NCBI GenBank assembly: GCA_963779055.1
Contig: CAVZWN010000005.1
Span: 248,001-312,000, forward strand
Direction: 5' to 3'
DNA length: 64,000 nucleotides
Source: Sulfurimicrobium sp963779055
GTDB lineage: Bacteria; Pseudomonadota; Gammaproteobacteria; Burkholderiales; Sulfuricellaceae
The position numbers and the translations under genes were made by a program. Within the stretch, counting starts at the first letter, position 1; each line of letters opens with the position of its first letter. Shown piece by piece: positions 9,293 through 16,488 of this stretch. The notes under the pieces are model-generated. The model had not been told where the DNA came from. It saw nothing but the letters and a program-made list of their open reading frames with translations, and ran no database searches.

Positions 9293-9979
9293 CTATTCAT
9301 CATGGGTGCGCAATTTCGCCACATCCCTGATACACACATCCTTGCCCTTGACTTCGATCAGGCCAGATTCAGCCAGATTGTGCAGGATGCGGGAAAATGT
9401 TTCAGGGGTGATATTGAGGTTGGATGCGATCACATTCTTGTTGGCTGGCAAGGCAATGTGAATGTCCTTGCCTTCCAGTATTTCCTCGAGATCCTGCAAC
9501 AGGTAGCCGATCACGCGCTGTTCGGAAGAGCGCAGGGAAAACGACTCCACGTAATGAATCATGCGGTGCAGCCGGATTGACAGGCCGGCCAGCATCTTGC
9601 GGCAGAAAGCCGGGTCATTCTCGATACCCTCGAACACAACCGCTTTCGAGATGTGCAAAAGCAGGGAATCTGCCAGGGCCTGTGAATAAACCGGATAGGG
9701 TTTGCCCATAAACATGACGGCCTCGCCGAAACTTTGCCCGGGGCCGAACAGTTCGACTACCTTCTCCACCCCCTGTGGCGATGACAGGGCCAGTTTGACC
9801 TGGCCGTAAATCACCACATAAAAGCCTGTTGAAGGGGTGCCGCGCTGAAACAGAACATCCCCGCGCGCCAGATGCTGCTCCCGGGCGCCCTGGGCAATGC
9901 GTTCAATCTCGTCAGGCGACATTTCCCGGAACAGGGGGATATTTGCCAGGACAGCAGGTATTTTTATTTGATTAGGCAA
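9293..9979 (-). CDS. dnr: DNR-type Crp/FNR family transcription regulator
   Basis: 228 residues with a proposed TTG start at 9979, chosen because GGAG sits five bases upstream; an in-frame TTG at 10006 has no such site. An N-terminal cyclic-nucleotide-fold domain (RGDVLFQRGTPSTGFYVV, then PGQSFGEAVMFMGKPYP) is followed by a C-terminal helix-turn-helix with recognition helix TPETFSRILHNL. The four FNR iron-sulfur cysteines are absent, so this is a DNR-type protein, a family known to sense NO through heme and to bind FNR-like boxes ahead of nir, nor and nos genes. It follows nrdG by 47 bp and may be cotranscribed with the nrd genes. Confidence 0.88.
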   Translation of the reverse strand: MPNQIKIPAVLANIPLFREMSPDEIERIAQGAREQHLARGDVLFQRGTPSTGFYVVIYGQVKLALSSPQGVEKVVELFGPGQSFGEAVMFMGKPYPVYSQALADSLLLHISKAVVFEGIENDPAFCRKMLAGLSIRLHRMIHYVESFSLRSSEQRVIGYLLQDLEEILEGKDIHIALPANKNVIASNLNITPETFSRILHNLAESGLIEVKGKDVCIRDVAKLRTHDE

Positions 9980-10026
9980 GGCAACTCCGATCCGTGGCAC
10001 AGGCAAACTGGAACGGAATTATATGA

Positions 10027-10716
10027 TCAAGCGCCTCGAATAGAAAAGTGCTGAAACAGCGGCTGAATCTCTGCACGCAGCGAATCCCACACGAAATCCC
10101 CCCCATCGCCCTGGCACAGAAGCGGCTCGGCGCAGCCCTGGGGGCGAAAAGCCTGCAGTACGAAATTCTGCACACCTGCCCCGGCCAGTTCGTGCGCCAG
10201 CTCAAGTACCTGGGCATGATCCAGCAGTCCGGCGTGCAGGGTAGTGCGGATTTCATGCGCTACCCCGCTGTCGAGCAGCAGCTTCAAACTTTCACGTGCG
10301 CGCACCGCACTTTCCGGCGTCCGGGTAATGCTGTCATAAGCCGAGAATGGCGCCTTGATATCCATCCCCACCCAGTCGAGCAGGGGCAGAATTGCGCCCA
10401 GGCGTTCCGGGTAAGGGCCTGCCGTGTGCAGCCCCACCTTGAAGCCCATTTCCCGTACTGCCATGCAGGCATCCGGCAAGCCGGATTGCAGCGTCGGCTC
10501 ACCTCCGGAAAACACCACGGCATCCAGCAAGCCCCGCCGCCTGAGCAGGAAGGACTCGATGGCCCGCCACTCCTCCCCATCACCGGCACGCGGAATAAGA
10601 TGAGGGTTGTGGCAATAGCCGCAGCGCCACGGACAGCCCTGACAGAAAATAACCGCCGCCAGCTGTCCCGGATAGTCGGTCGTGGTGAGCGGCGTCAGGC
10701 CGCCCACCTGCAGCAC
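10027..10716 (-). CDS. nrdG: Anaerobic ribonucleotide reductase activating protein (radical SAM)
   Basis: 229 residues with a proposed GTG start at 10716 (VLQVGGLTPLTTTDYPGQ), where the family normally begins. The in-frame ATG at 10794 would overlap the upstream small gene by 71 bp and add an unrelated tail. A CxxxCxxC motif (CPWRCGYC, residues 28-35) binds the [4Fe-4S] cluster, and VVFSGGEPTLQ is the SAM-binding GGE block. NrdG-type enzymes create the glycyl radical on NrdD under anoxia. It lies directly after the glycyl-radical-domain gene. Confidence 0.9.
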   Translation of the reverse strand: MLQVGGLTPLTTTDYPGQLAAVIFCQGCPWRCGYCHNPHLIPRAGDGEEWRAIESFLLRRRGLLDAVVFSGGEPTLQSGLPDACMAVREMGFKVGLHTAGPYPERLGAILPLLDWVGMDIKAPFSAYDSITRTPESAVRARESLKLLLDSGVAHEIRTTLHAGLLDHAQVLELAHELAGAGVQNFVLQAFRPQGCAEPLLCQGDGGDFVWDSLRAEIQPLFQHFSIRGA

Positions 10717-10723
10717 GATAGAC

Positions 10724-10909
10724 TCAGGCTGCGAGATTGGTGCGCGACTCGCAGAAATACTGGCGTTCGTAGAATTCACCTTTTTTACCCACATTAAAAG
10801 AAGCCATCGGACGGTGATAGCCCATCACCCGCGTCCAGACTTCGCAGGGCTGGCGCTCTTCATCCTTGAGGGTTATTTTGAGACTGGTTTGCTGTGACAG
10901 ATCGGTCAT
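10724..10909 (-). CDS. Separate glycyl-radical domain of class III ribonucleotide reductase
   Basis: 61 residues from ATG 10909, preceded by a strong AAGGAGAGCCAAT ribosome-binding site. The block CEVWTRVMGYHRPMASFNVG matches the extreme C-terminus of many NrdD proteins (EVYSRVxGYxRPVxxWNxGK), where the Gly in xxGY carries the radical. The upstream nrdD product stops just after its zinc-finger cysteines and lacks this segment. The gene is in a different frame from nrdD, 11 bp downstream, with its own ribosome-binding site. A true split into two polypeptides is therefore more likely than one sequencing slip. It is expected to dock onto NrdD much as GrcA docks onto PflB; that comparison is inference. 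Confidence 0.8.
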   Translation of the reverse strand: MTDLSQQTSLKITLKDEERQPCEVWTRVMGYHRPMASFNVGKKGEFYERQYFCESRTNLAA

Positions 10910-10920
10910 ATTGGCTCTCC

Positions 10921-12942
10921 TTAAGCGGCTTGATGACGTTTTTTGGCGAGAATTTCTTCGTCGCACTTGGGACAGAACTTGTGCTCCCCATCCAGATAGC
11001 CGTGTGTCGGGCAGATCGAGAAAGTCGGCGTGATGGTAATGTAGGGCAGGCGGAATCTTTCCAGCGAACGCTTGACCAGGTTCTTGCAGGCTTCTGCACT
11101 GGAAATGCGCTCAGTCATGTAAAGATGCAGCACCGTGCCGCCGGTGTATTTTTTCTGCAGCTCATCCTGACGCTCAAGCGCCTCGAACGGATCATCGGTA
11201 AAGCCCACCGGCAACTGCGAAGAGTTGGTGTAGTAAGGCATTTCCCGCGTGCCCGCCTGGAGAATCTCCGGGAAGCGCTTGCGATCTTCCTTGGCGAAGC
11301 GGTATGTGGTCCCTTCTGCCGGGGTGGCTTCGAGGTTGTACATGTGGCCGGTTTCATCCTGGAATGCCAGCATCCGGGAACGCACATGGTCCAGCAGGCG
11401 CACCGCAAAAGCATGGCCGTACTCGCTGGTGATGTCGTGCTCGTCACCCGTGAAGTTGCGGATCATCTCGTTGATGCCGTTCACACCCAGGGTCGAGAAG
11501 TGATTGCGCAAGGTACCGAGATAGCGCTTGGTATAGGGGAACAGGCCCGCGTCCATGTGGCGCTGGATAGTCTTGCGCTTGATTTCCAGGCTGTTCTTGC
11601 CGATTTCCAGCAATTCGTCGAGGCGCGCCAGCAGGCCGCTCTCGTTGCCTTTGTAGAGATAACCGAGGCGTGCACAGTTGATCGTCACCACGCCGACCGA
11701 GCCGGTCTGCTCCGCGCTGCCGAACAGGCCGTTGCCGCGCTTCAGCAACTCGCGCAGGTCGAGCTGCAGACGGCAGCACATCGAGCGGATCATGTTGGGT
11801 TTGAGTTCGGAATTGATGAAGTTCTGGAAGTAGGGCAGGCCGTATTTCGCGGTCATCTCGAACAACAGCGTGGCATTTTCCGATTCCCAGGGAAAATCCG
11901 GCGTCATGTTGTAGGTCGGGATGGGGAAGGTGAACACCCGGCCTTTTGCATCGCCCGTGGTCATGACCTCGATATAGGCCCGGTTGATCATGTCCATCTC
12001 GACCTGCAGATCGCCGTAGGTAAAAGCCACTTCCTTGCCGCCGATGACCGGCACCTGCTCCTGCAGGTCTTCCGGGCAGGTCCAGTCGAAAGTCAGGTTG
12101 GTGAACGGTGTCTGCGTGCCCCAGCGCGATGGTACGTTGAGGTTGTAGATCAGTTCCTGGATATATTGCTTGACCTGAGAATAGGGCAGCTTGTCCAGGC
12201 GGACAAAGGGCGCCATGTAGGTATCGAAGGAACTGAACGCCTGCGCGCCGGCCCATTCGTTCTGCAGCGTGCCGAGAAAATTGACGATCTGGCCGACCGC
12301 GGAGGACATGTGCTTGGGCGGCCCTGCCTCGACCTTGCCCGGCACACCATTGAGACCTTCGGTCAGCAGGGTGCGCAGCGACCAGCCTGCACAATAGCCG
12401 GCCAGCATGTCGAGATCGTGCACGTGAATGTCGCCCTCACGGTGTGCCACGCCCACTTCCGGCGGATAAACGTGGTTGAGCCAGTAATTGGCCACCACCT
12501 TGCCGGATACATTCAGGATCAGGCCGCCCAGGGAATAGCCCTGATTGGCGTTGGCATTGACGCGCCAGTCGAGCTGGTCGAGATATTCGTTGATGGAGCT
12601 GCCGACGTCCACCACCGTCTTGCGATCCAGGCGCAGCTTGGCGTGTTGCTCGCGGTAGACGATGTAAGCACGGACAGTCTTGAGGTGGTTGGCGGAAATC
12701 AGCACCTGCTCCACCACGTCCTGGATGTTCTCGATGGTAGGCGGCTGATTGCGGAACTTGTGTATCAGCACCTTGGCCACCTGGGCGGACAGCAACTCCG
12801 CCTCGCTGGCATCGAATTCCCCGCTGACGCCACCGGCACGTGCGATAGCCGAACGGATCTTGGCACCATCGAATACTGCAACCGAGCCATCCCGTTTGAT
12901 GACCGCGCGCGGCAGGCTCAAAACCCCTTGCTCCTCACTCAT
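10921..12942 (-). CDS. nrdD: Anaerobic ribonucleoside-triphosphate reductase, large part lacking the glycyl-radical domain
   Basis: 673 residues from ATG 12942 (MSEEQGVLSLPRAVIKRDGS), with a GAGGAG site upstream. An N-terminal ATP-cone (RAVIKRDGSVAVFDGAKIRSAIARAGG) gives allosteric control. The barrel carries NVPSRWGTQTPFTNLTFDW and SMCCRLQLDLREL. The C-terminus has the zinc-finger motif CPTHGYLDGEHKFCPKC and then stops (KKRHQAA) without the glycyl-radical loop, which is encoded by the next gene. It makes dNTPs without oxygen, fitting the denitrifying context. It is likely NrdR-controlled (see boxes at 12969-13016). Confidence 0.95.
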   Translation of the reverse strand: MSEEQGVLSLPRAVIKRDGSVAVFDGAKIRSAIARAGGVSGEFDASEAELLSAQVAKVLIHKFRNQPPTIENIQDVVEQVLISANHLKTVRAYIVYREQHAKLRLDRKTVVDVGSSINEYLDQLDWRVNANANQGYSLGGLILNVSGKVVANYWLNHVYPPEVGVAHREGDIHVHDLDMLAGYCAGWSLRTLLTEGLNGVPGKVEAGPPKHMSSAVGQIVNFLGTLQNEWAGAQAFSSFDTYMAPFVRLDKLPYSQVKQYIQELIYNLNVPSRWGTQTPFTNLTFDWTCPEDLQEQVPVIGGKEVAFTYGDLQVEMDMINRAYIEVMTTGDAKGRVFTFPIPTYNMTPDFPWESENATLLFEMTAKYGLPYFQNFINSELKPNMIRSMCCRLQLDLRELLKRGNGLFGSAEQTGSVGVVTINCARLGYLYKGNESGLLARLDELLEIGKNSLEIKRKTIQRHMDAGLFPYTKRYLGTLRNHFSTLGVNGINEMIRNFTGDEHDITSEYGHAFAVRLLDHVRSRMLAFQDETGHMYNLEATPAEGTTYRFAKEDRKRFPEILQAGTREMPYYTNSSQLPVGFTDDPFEALERQDELQKKYTGGTVLHLYMTERISSAEACKNLVKRSLERFRLPYITITPTFSICPTHGYLDGEHKFCPKCDEEILAKKRHQAA

Positions 12943-12968
12943 CTTTATAGTCTCCTCAATTAAGCAAC

Positions 12969-13016
12969 ACACAACATGTTGCGATATTATTTTTGCAAAT
13001 ATACTCCATGTAGTAA
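12969..13016 (-). promoter_or_regulatory. Pair of NrdR-box-like sites upstream of nrdD
   Basis: Two 16-mers, ACACAACATGTTGCGA (12969-12984) and ATACTCCATGTAGTAA (13001-13016), resemble the NrdR consensus ACACWATATATWGTGT, with conserved C4, central AT and T-G positions. They start exactly 32 bp apart, the three-turn spacing typical of NrdR box pairs. They lie 27-74 bp ahead of the nrdD start. NrdR represses ribonucleotide reductase operons when dATP is high. Matches are partial, so this is a good prediction rather than certainty. Confidence 0.6.
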
Positions 13017-13150
13017 TCGAGTCAATAGATTTGGCGATGTATTTATCCCGTTATTCTAAGCGCCTATAAATCATGTAATAATCTTTATATTAAAAACATG
13101 GACTAACAACATCCGGTCCAAAAACAAAATTTTAAGTTGATAGAACCCTT

Positions 13151-14266
13151 ATGAAAAAGAAACTGGCAAAAGAGGAATTCATCTGGCTTTTCTGGCCGGG
13201 CAAGCACATGCCGCTCCTCGCCACGCGGCGCGCTGAAATGATCCTGTTGCGCGTGCGCGTCATTTCAGCTCTGTTCGCCATCCTCACTACGCTCTGGATC
13301 GCTGTTGATGCCTACATCCTTCCCTGGCCCGCCTGGGGCGAGCTGGCGGCAGGAAGGATTATTGCCAGCGCCGCATTCGGGCTGCTGGCCATCTCTTTCC
13401 GTGGCTCCACCCGCATGCGCGACACCTATATTGCGCTGGCGGCTCTGTATCTCATTCCGACCGCGTTTTATATTTTTTCCTACACCGTGATGCAGCAGAC
13501 CGACACCAACGGCCTGGCATCCACCATCGCCGGCATATATGCTTTTCTGCCTTTCGTGATGGTTGCGGGACTCGGCATGTTCCCGCTGACCGCCATCGAG
13601 GGCGTCGTATTTGCCCTGCCGGTACTCGGAGCCGAGTTAAGCTCCAGCCTGTGGGGGCTGGACATGCTCAACCTGAGCCATCTCATCAGCACCGTCTGGC
13701 TGTCCGGCATGATTGCCGCCGTTGCAACCATGAGCGGCATGAGCCAGCTGGGATTCATGATCGCGCTGGTGCGGCAGGCCGCCCATGACCCGCTTACCCA
13801 TTGTTTTTCCCGCATGAGCGGCGAGGAACTGCTGGAAATCCAGTTCATCATTGCCTCGCGCAGCAATACGCCTTTATCAGTGGCATTTTTCGATCTGGAC
13901 AACTTCAAGAGCGTCAACGACAAGTATGGACACGAGGCCGGAGATCAGGTGCTGATTGCCGCCACAGCCGCGATTCGGGCTGGTCTGCGCACCGGAGACA
14001 TGCTGGTGCGCTGGGGCGGAGAGGAATTCATTCTGATCCTGCCCAGCACCTACTGCAAGGAAGCAGGGGAAGTACTCGCACGACTGCGCGGACAAGGGTT
14101 GGGCATGCGCCCGGATGGCGCCCCCGTCACCGCCAGCATCGGCCTTGCAGAGCGCACCGTGGACAGCAGCAACGACTGGCGCAAGCTGGTGGAAATCGCC
14201 GATCAGCGCATGTATGCGGCAAAACAGAGCGGCAAGGATCGTATTGTCGCCTGCGCTGCCAATTAA
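13151..14266 (+). CDS. Membrane-anchored diguanylate cyclase (GGDEF domain)
   Basis: 371 residues. The N-terminal ~200 residues hold about six transmembrane helices (MASE-like sensor, from about residue 30), followed by a GGDEF domain starting at DPLTHCFSRMSGEELLE. The active site is GGEEF (residues 289-293), a functional variant, preceded by FFDLDNFKSVNDKYGHEAGD with the Mg-binding Asp. It makes c-di-GMP from GTP. I do not see an RxxD inhibitory site. It stands alone, divergent from nrdD; no FNR-type site was found ahead of it. Confidence 0.9.
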   Translation: MKKKLAKEEFIWLFWPGKHMPLLATRRAEMILLRVRVISALFAILTTLWIAVDAYILPWPAWGELAAGRIIASAAFGLLAISFRGSTRMRDTYIALAALYLIPTAFYIFSYTVMQQTDTNGLASTIAGIYAFLPFVMVAGLGMFPLTAIEGVVFALPVLGAELSSSLWGLDMLNLSHLISTVWLSGMIAAVATMSGMSQLGFMIALVRQAAHDPLTHCFSRMSGEELLEIQFIIASRSNTPLSVAFFDLDNFKSVNDKYGHEAGDQVLIAATAAIRAGLRTGDMLVRWGGEEFILILPSTYCKEAGEVLARLRGQGLGMRPDGAPVTASIGLAERTVDSSNDWRKLVEIADQRMYAAKQSGKDRIVACAAN

Positions 14267-14344
14267 CTGCGTCCGCAGGAAGCCTGACTTTTTCCGGCAT
14301 TATTGATCTGTCTCATTTTTCCAGCCCTCCCCTGTTGAGCTAGA

Positions 14345-15577
14345 ATGCGCGCCATGACGACTCTCAAAAATACCTGGCACACCTTTACTACAGCGCCGCA
14401 CCGCATGATGATGCTGGGCGGCGCAACCCAGGGGGTACTCACCCTGCTGTGGTGGCTATTCGACCTGCTGGGCCGCTATGGCGGCCTGTATGCCGCACCG
14501 GCCTGGAGCATCGCCCCGACCTGGGCTCACGCTTTTCTCATGCTGTACGGTTTTTTTCCGTTCTTCATCTTCGGCTTCCTTATGACCACTTATCCCAACT
14601 GGATGAATTGGGAAAAAATTCCGTCACGCTTTTACATCCCTTCTTTTCTGTTCCTGGCCGGCGGAGTCATCCTGTTCTACCTCGGGCTGGTGGCGGGCAA
14701 GGCATTACTGATCGCTGGCGCCCTATTCATGCTGGCAGGCTGGGGCATCGCCCTGACTGCCCTGATGCAGATACTGGTCAGGGCAAAGCACAACGACAAA
14801 CGCCACCCCGTCGTCACCACCCTGGCCCTGATCATGGGCTGGCTGGGCATGGCGGCCTACCTGATCTGGCTTGCCAGTGACAATGCGTTTGCCTTGTCGT
14901 TCTCGCGCCACGCCGGGATATGGTGGTTCATGCTGCCGATCCTGCTCACGGTCAGCCACAAAATGATCCCCTTCTTCTCCAGCCGGGTGCTGGACAACTA
15001 CACACTGGTGCGCCCTTACTGGGCTTTGTACTTCATGCTTGCCTGTGCCGTGCTGCATGGCATGCTGGAACTGGCACAGCAACCGCAGCTGTTATGGCTG
15101 GCTGACCTTCCCCTGCTCGCCTGTGCGCTCTATTTCTCCTATACATGGGGCCTGCTGCGCAGCTTCAGCATCAAGCTGCTGGCGGTACTGCACGTAGGCT
15201 TCGCCTGGCTCAGCGTCGCCATGCTGCTGTACGGCGTGCAAAGCCTGACGCTTTTTTTCACCGGCTCGGCCCCTTTCGGCCTGGCGCCCCTGCATGCCCT
15301 GACCATTGGATTTTTCGCCTCGATGATCCTCGCCATGGCCTCCAGAGTCACCCTTGGCCACTCCGGCCGCGAACTCGAAGCGGATGCGGCAACCTGGGCC
15401 CTCTTTCTGGGCTTTCAGCTTACCGCCGTGGCGCGTATCGCCCCCGACCTGACCGGGCTCCCGGCCAGTCTGTTCTACCCTCTGGCGGCAGGCATCTGGC
15501 TCGCCGCCTATGGCGCCTGGTTTGCCAAGTACGGTCCGGTTTACTGGCGCCCGCGCATTGACAACAGACCCGGCTAG
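14345..15577 (+). CDS. nnrS: NnrS family heme-copper membrane protein
   Basis: 410 residues with about 12 transmembrane helices. FTTAPHRMMMLGGATQGVLTLLWW is the NnrS start, with conserved His in APHR, and SHKMIPFFSSRVL and LHALTIGFFASMILAMASRVTLGHSGR are the family blocks. NnrS proteins are heme- and copper-containing membrane proteins induced during denitrification that ease NO stress. The ATG at 14345 is chosen because GAG lies five bases upstream; ATG 14354 is also possible. It opens a group of NO-response genes. Confidence 0.92.
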   Translation: MRAMTTLKNTWHTFTTAPHRMMMLGGATQGVLTLLWWLFDLLGRYGGLYAAPAWSIAPTWAHAFLMLYGFFPFFIFGFLMTTYPNWMNWEKIPSRFYIPSFLFLAGGVILFYLGLVAGKALLIAGALFMLAGWGIALTALMQILVRAKHNDKRHPVVTTLALIMGWLGMAAYLIWLASDNAFALSFSRHAGIWWFMLPILLTVSHKMIPFFSSRVLDNYTLVRPYWALYFMLACAVLHGMLELAQQPQLLWLADLPLLACALYFSYTWGLLRSFSIKLLAVLHVGFAWLSVAMLLYGVQSLTLFFTGSAPFGLAPLHALTIGFFASMILAMASRVTLGHSGRELEADAATWALFLGFQLTAVARIAPDLTGLPASLFYPLAAGIWLAAYGAWFAKYGPVYWRPRIDNRPG

Positions 15578-15591
15578 CGCCTGAGTCTTCC

Positions 15592-15605
15592 TTGATTCAG
15601 GTCAA
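15592..15605 (+). promoter_or_regulatory. FNR/DNR-type box upstream of hemerythrin gene
   Basis: TTGATTCAGGTCAA matches TTGAT-N4-ATCAA at 9 of 10 positions. Its centre is about 70 bp before the hemerythrin start, the same distance seen for other candidate boxes in this window. Likely target of the DNR-type regulator encoded at 9293-9979. Confidence 0.72.
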
Positions 15606-15668
15606 TGCGTTTCGCATCCGGCGCATGGAAAATGACGCAACCCCATTCCTTTTCCGGAGCCCGCATTT

Positions 15669-16109
15669 ATGACCAGCATCAGCGCCTTTCTCACTCCTGA
15701 CCACCAGCATTGCGATGCACTGTTTGCCACTGCAGAAGCCGCCGTAGCAAAAGGGGACTGGGGTGCTGCGGCAGATGCGTGGACACGCTTCCATGATGCG
15801 CTGCGGCACCATTTCGCCATGGAGGAAGAAGTGCTGTTTCCCGCTTTCGAAGCGCGTACCGGCATGACCCAGGGTCCCACTCAGGTGATGCGCATGGAAC
15901 ATCGCCAGATGACTGACCTGCTCAACCAGTTGGCCGATGCGCTGGCACGCCAGGATACCGACACCTTTCTTGGAGACTGCGAAACCCTGCTCATCATCAT
16001 GCAGCAGCACAACATGAAAGAGGAACAGATGCTCTATCACATGGCCGATCAGGTACTGGCTGGCGAAGCAGAGGACATGATCGGGCGCATGCGCGCCATA
16101 GGCGAGTAA
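15669..16109 (+). CDS. Hemerythrin-domain protein
   Basis: 146 residues of four-helix-bundle type. The iron ligands are recognisable as H in LTPDHQHCDAL, HDALRHHFAMEEEVLFPAFE (HxxxE), RMEHRQM and QQHNMKEEQMLYHMAD. Hemerythrins bind O2 or NO at a di-iron site; in denitrifiers such proteins are usually tied to NO handling or to iron-sulfur repair. A DNR box lies upstream and a DUF2249 gene starts 1 bp after its stop, so the two form one unit. Confidence 0.9.
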   Translation: MTSISAFLTPDHQHCDALFATAEAAVAKGDWGAAADAWTRFHDALRHHFAMEEEVLFPAFEARTGMTQGPTQVMRMEHRQMTDLLNQLADALARQDTDTFLGDCETLLIIMQQHNMKEEQMLYHMADQVLAGEAEDMIGRMRAIGE

Positions 16110-16110
16110 C

Positions 16111-16365
16111 ATGGCACAGGAGCGCATCGTCGATGCACTCTGGCTGGAGCCGCCGGAGCCGCTGGAGCTGACGCTGGAAGCCCTTGAAACGCTGCTTCCC
16201 GGTGAACGCCTGAGACTCCTTATTCACCGCAAGCCACAGATGCTTTTCCCCATCCTGCAGGAATGGGGATTTGCCTATCAAACCATCGATCGCGAAGACG
16301 GCTCCTACGAAATCCTTATCTGGCACAAGGAAGATAATCCGGCAGGGGTGAGGGGTGAGGCGTGA
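16111..16365 (+). CDS. DUF2249 protein
   Basis: 84 residues. VDALWLEPPEPLELTLEALETLLPGERLRLLIHRKPQMLFPILQ followed by a G-F-x-Y strand is the DUF2249 pattern (SirA/TusA-like alpha-beta fold). Function unknown; the domain often accompanies hemerythrins and NO-response genes, as here. The last residues (VRGEA) and the stop codon are read from one arm of a perfect inverted repeat (16348-16369), so the native C-terminus may have been altered by that repeat. Confidence 0.82.
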   Translation: MAQERIVDALWLEPPEPLELTLEALETLLPGERLRLLIHRKPQMLFPILQEWGFAYQTIDREDGSYEILIWHKEDNPAGVRGEA

Positions 16366-16479
16366 GGGGGAAAACCGGGCTCGGCGCGTGATTCTGCCGA
16401 CCAGATCGCGCAGACACTGTGCGGGCAAGTCTCTTGCGGTTTTGACTCTACTCCTCGCCCCTCACGCCTCACCCCTCAC
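16348..16479. repeat. 22-bp perfect inverted repeat flanking an 88-bp spacer
   Basis: The arm at 16348-16369 (rich in GTGAGG) is the exact reverse complement of 16458-16479 (rich in CCTCAC). The arms are themselves built from short GTGAGG-type repeats. The unit sits between the DUF2249 gene and the next membrane protein gene, with no ORF of note in the spacer. It may form a long stem in RNA and act as a transcript boundary, or be a small palindromic mobile repeat. Confidence 0.8.
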
Positions 16480-16488
16480 GAGCCCAAG

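Noticed and set aside
10894..12963. A 689-codon open frame on the plus strand opposite nrdD
   Set aside because: It is the codon-bias mirror of nrdD; no family similarity, and nrdD is certain on the other strand.
14303..14316. TTGATCTGTCTCAT upstream of nnrS as a DNR box
   Set aside because: The right half matches only three of five bases and the centre is about 35 bp from the start codon, too close for normal activation.
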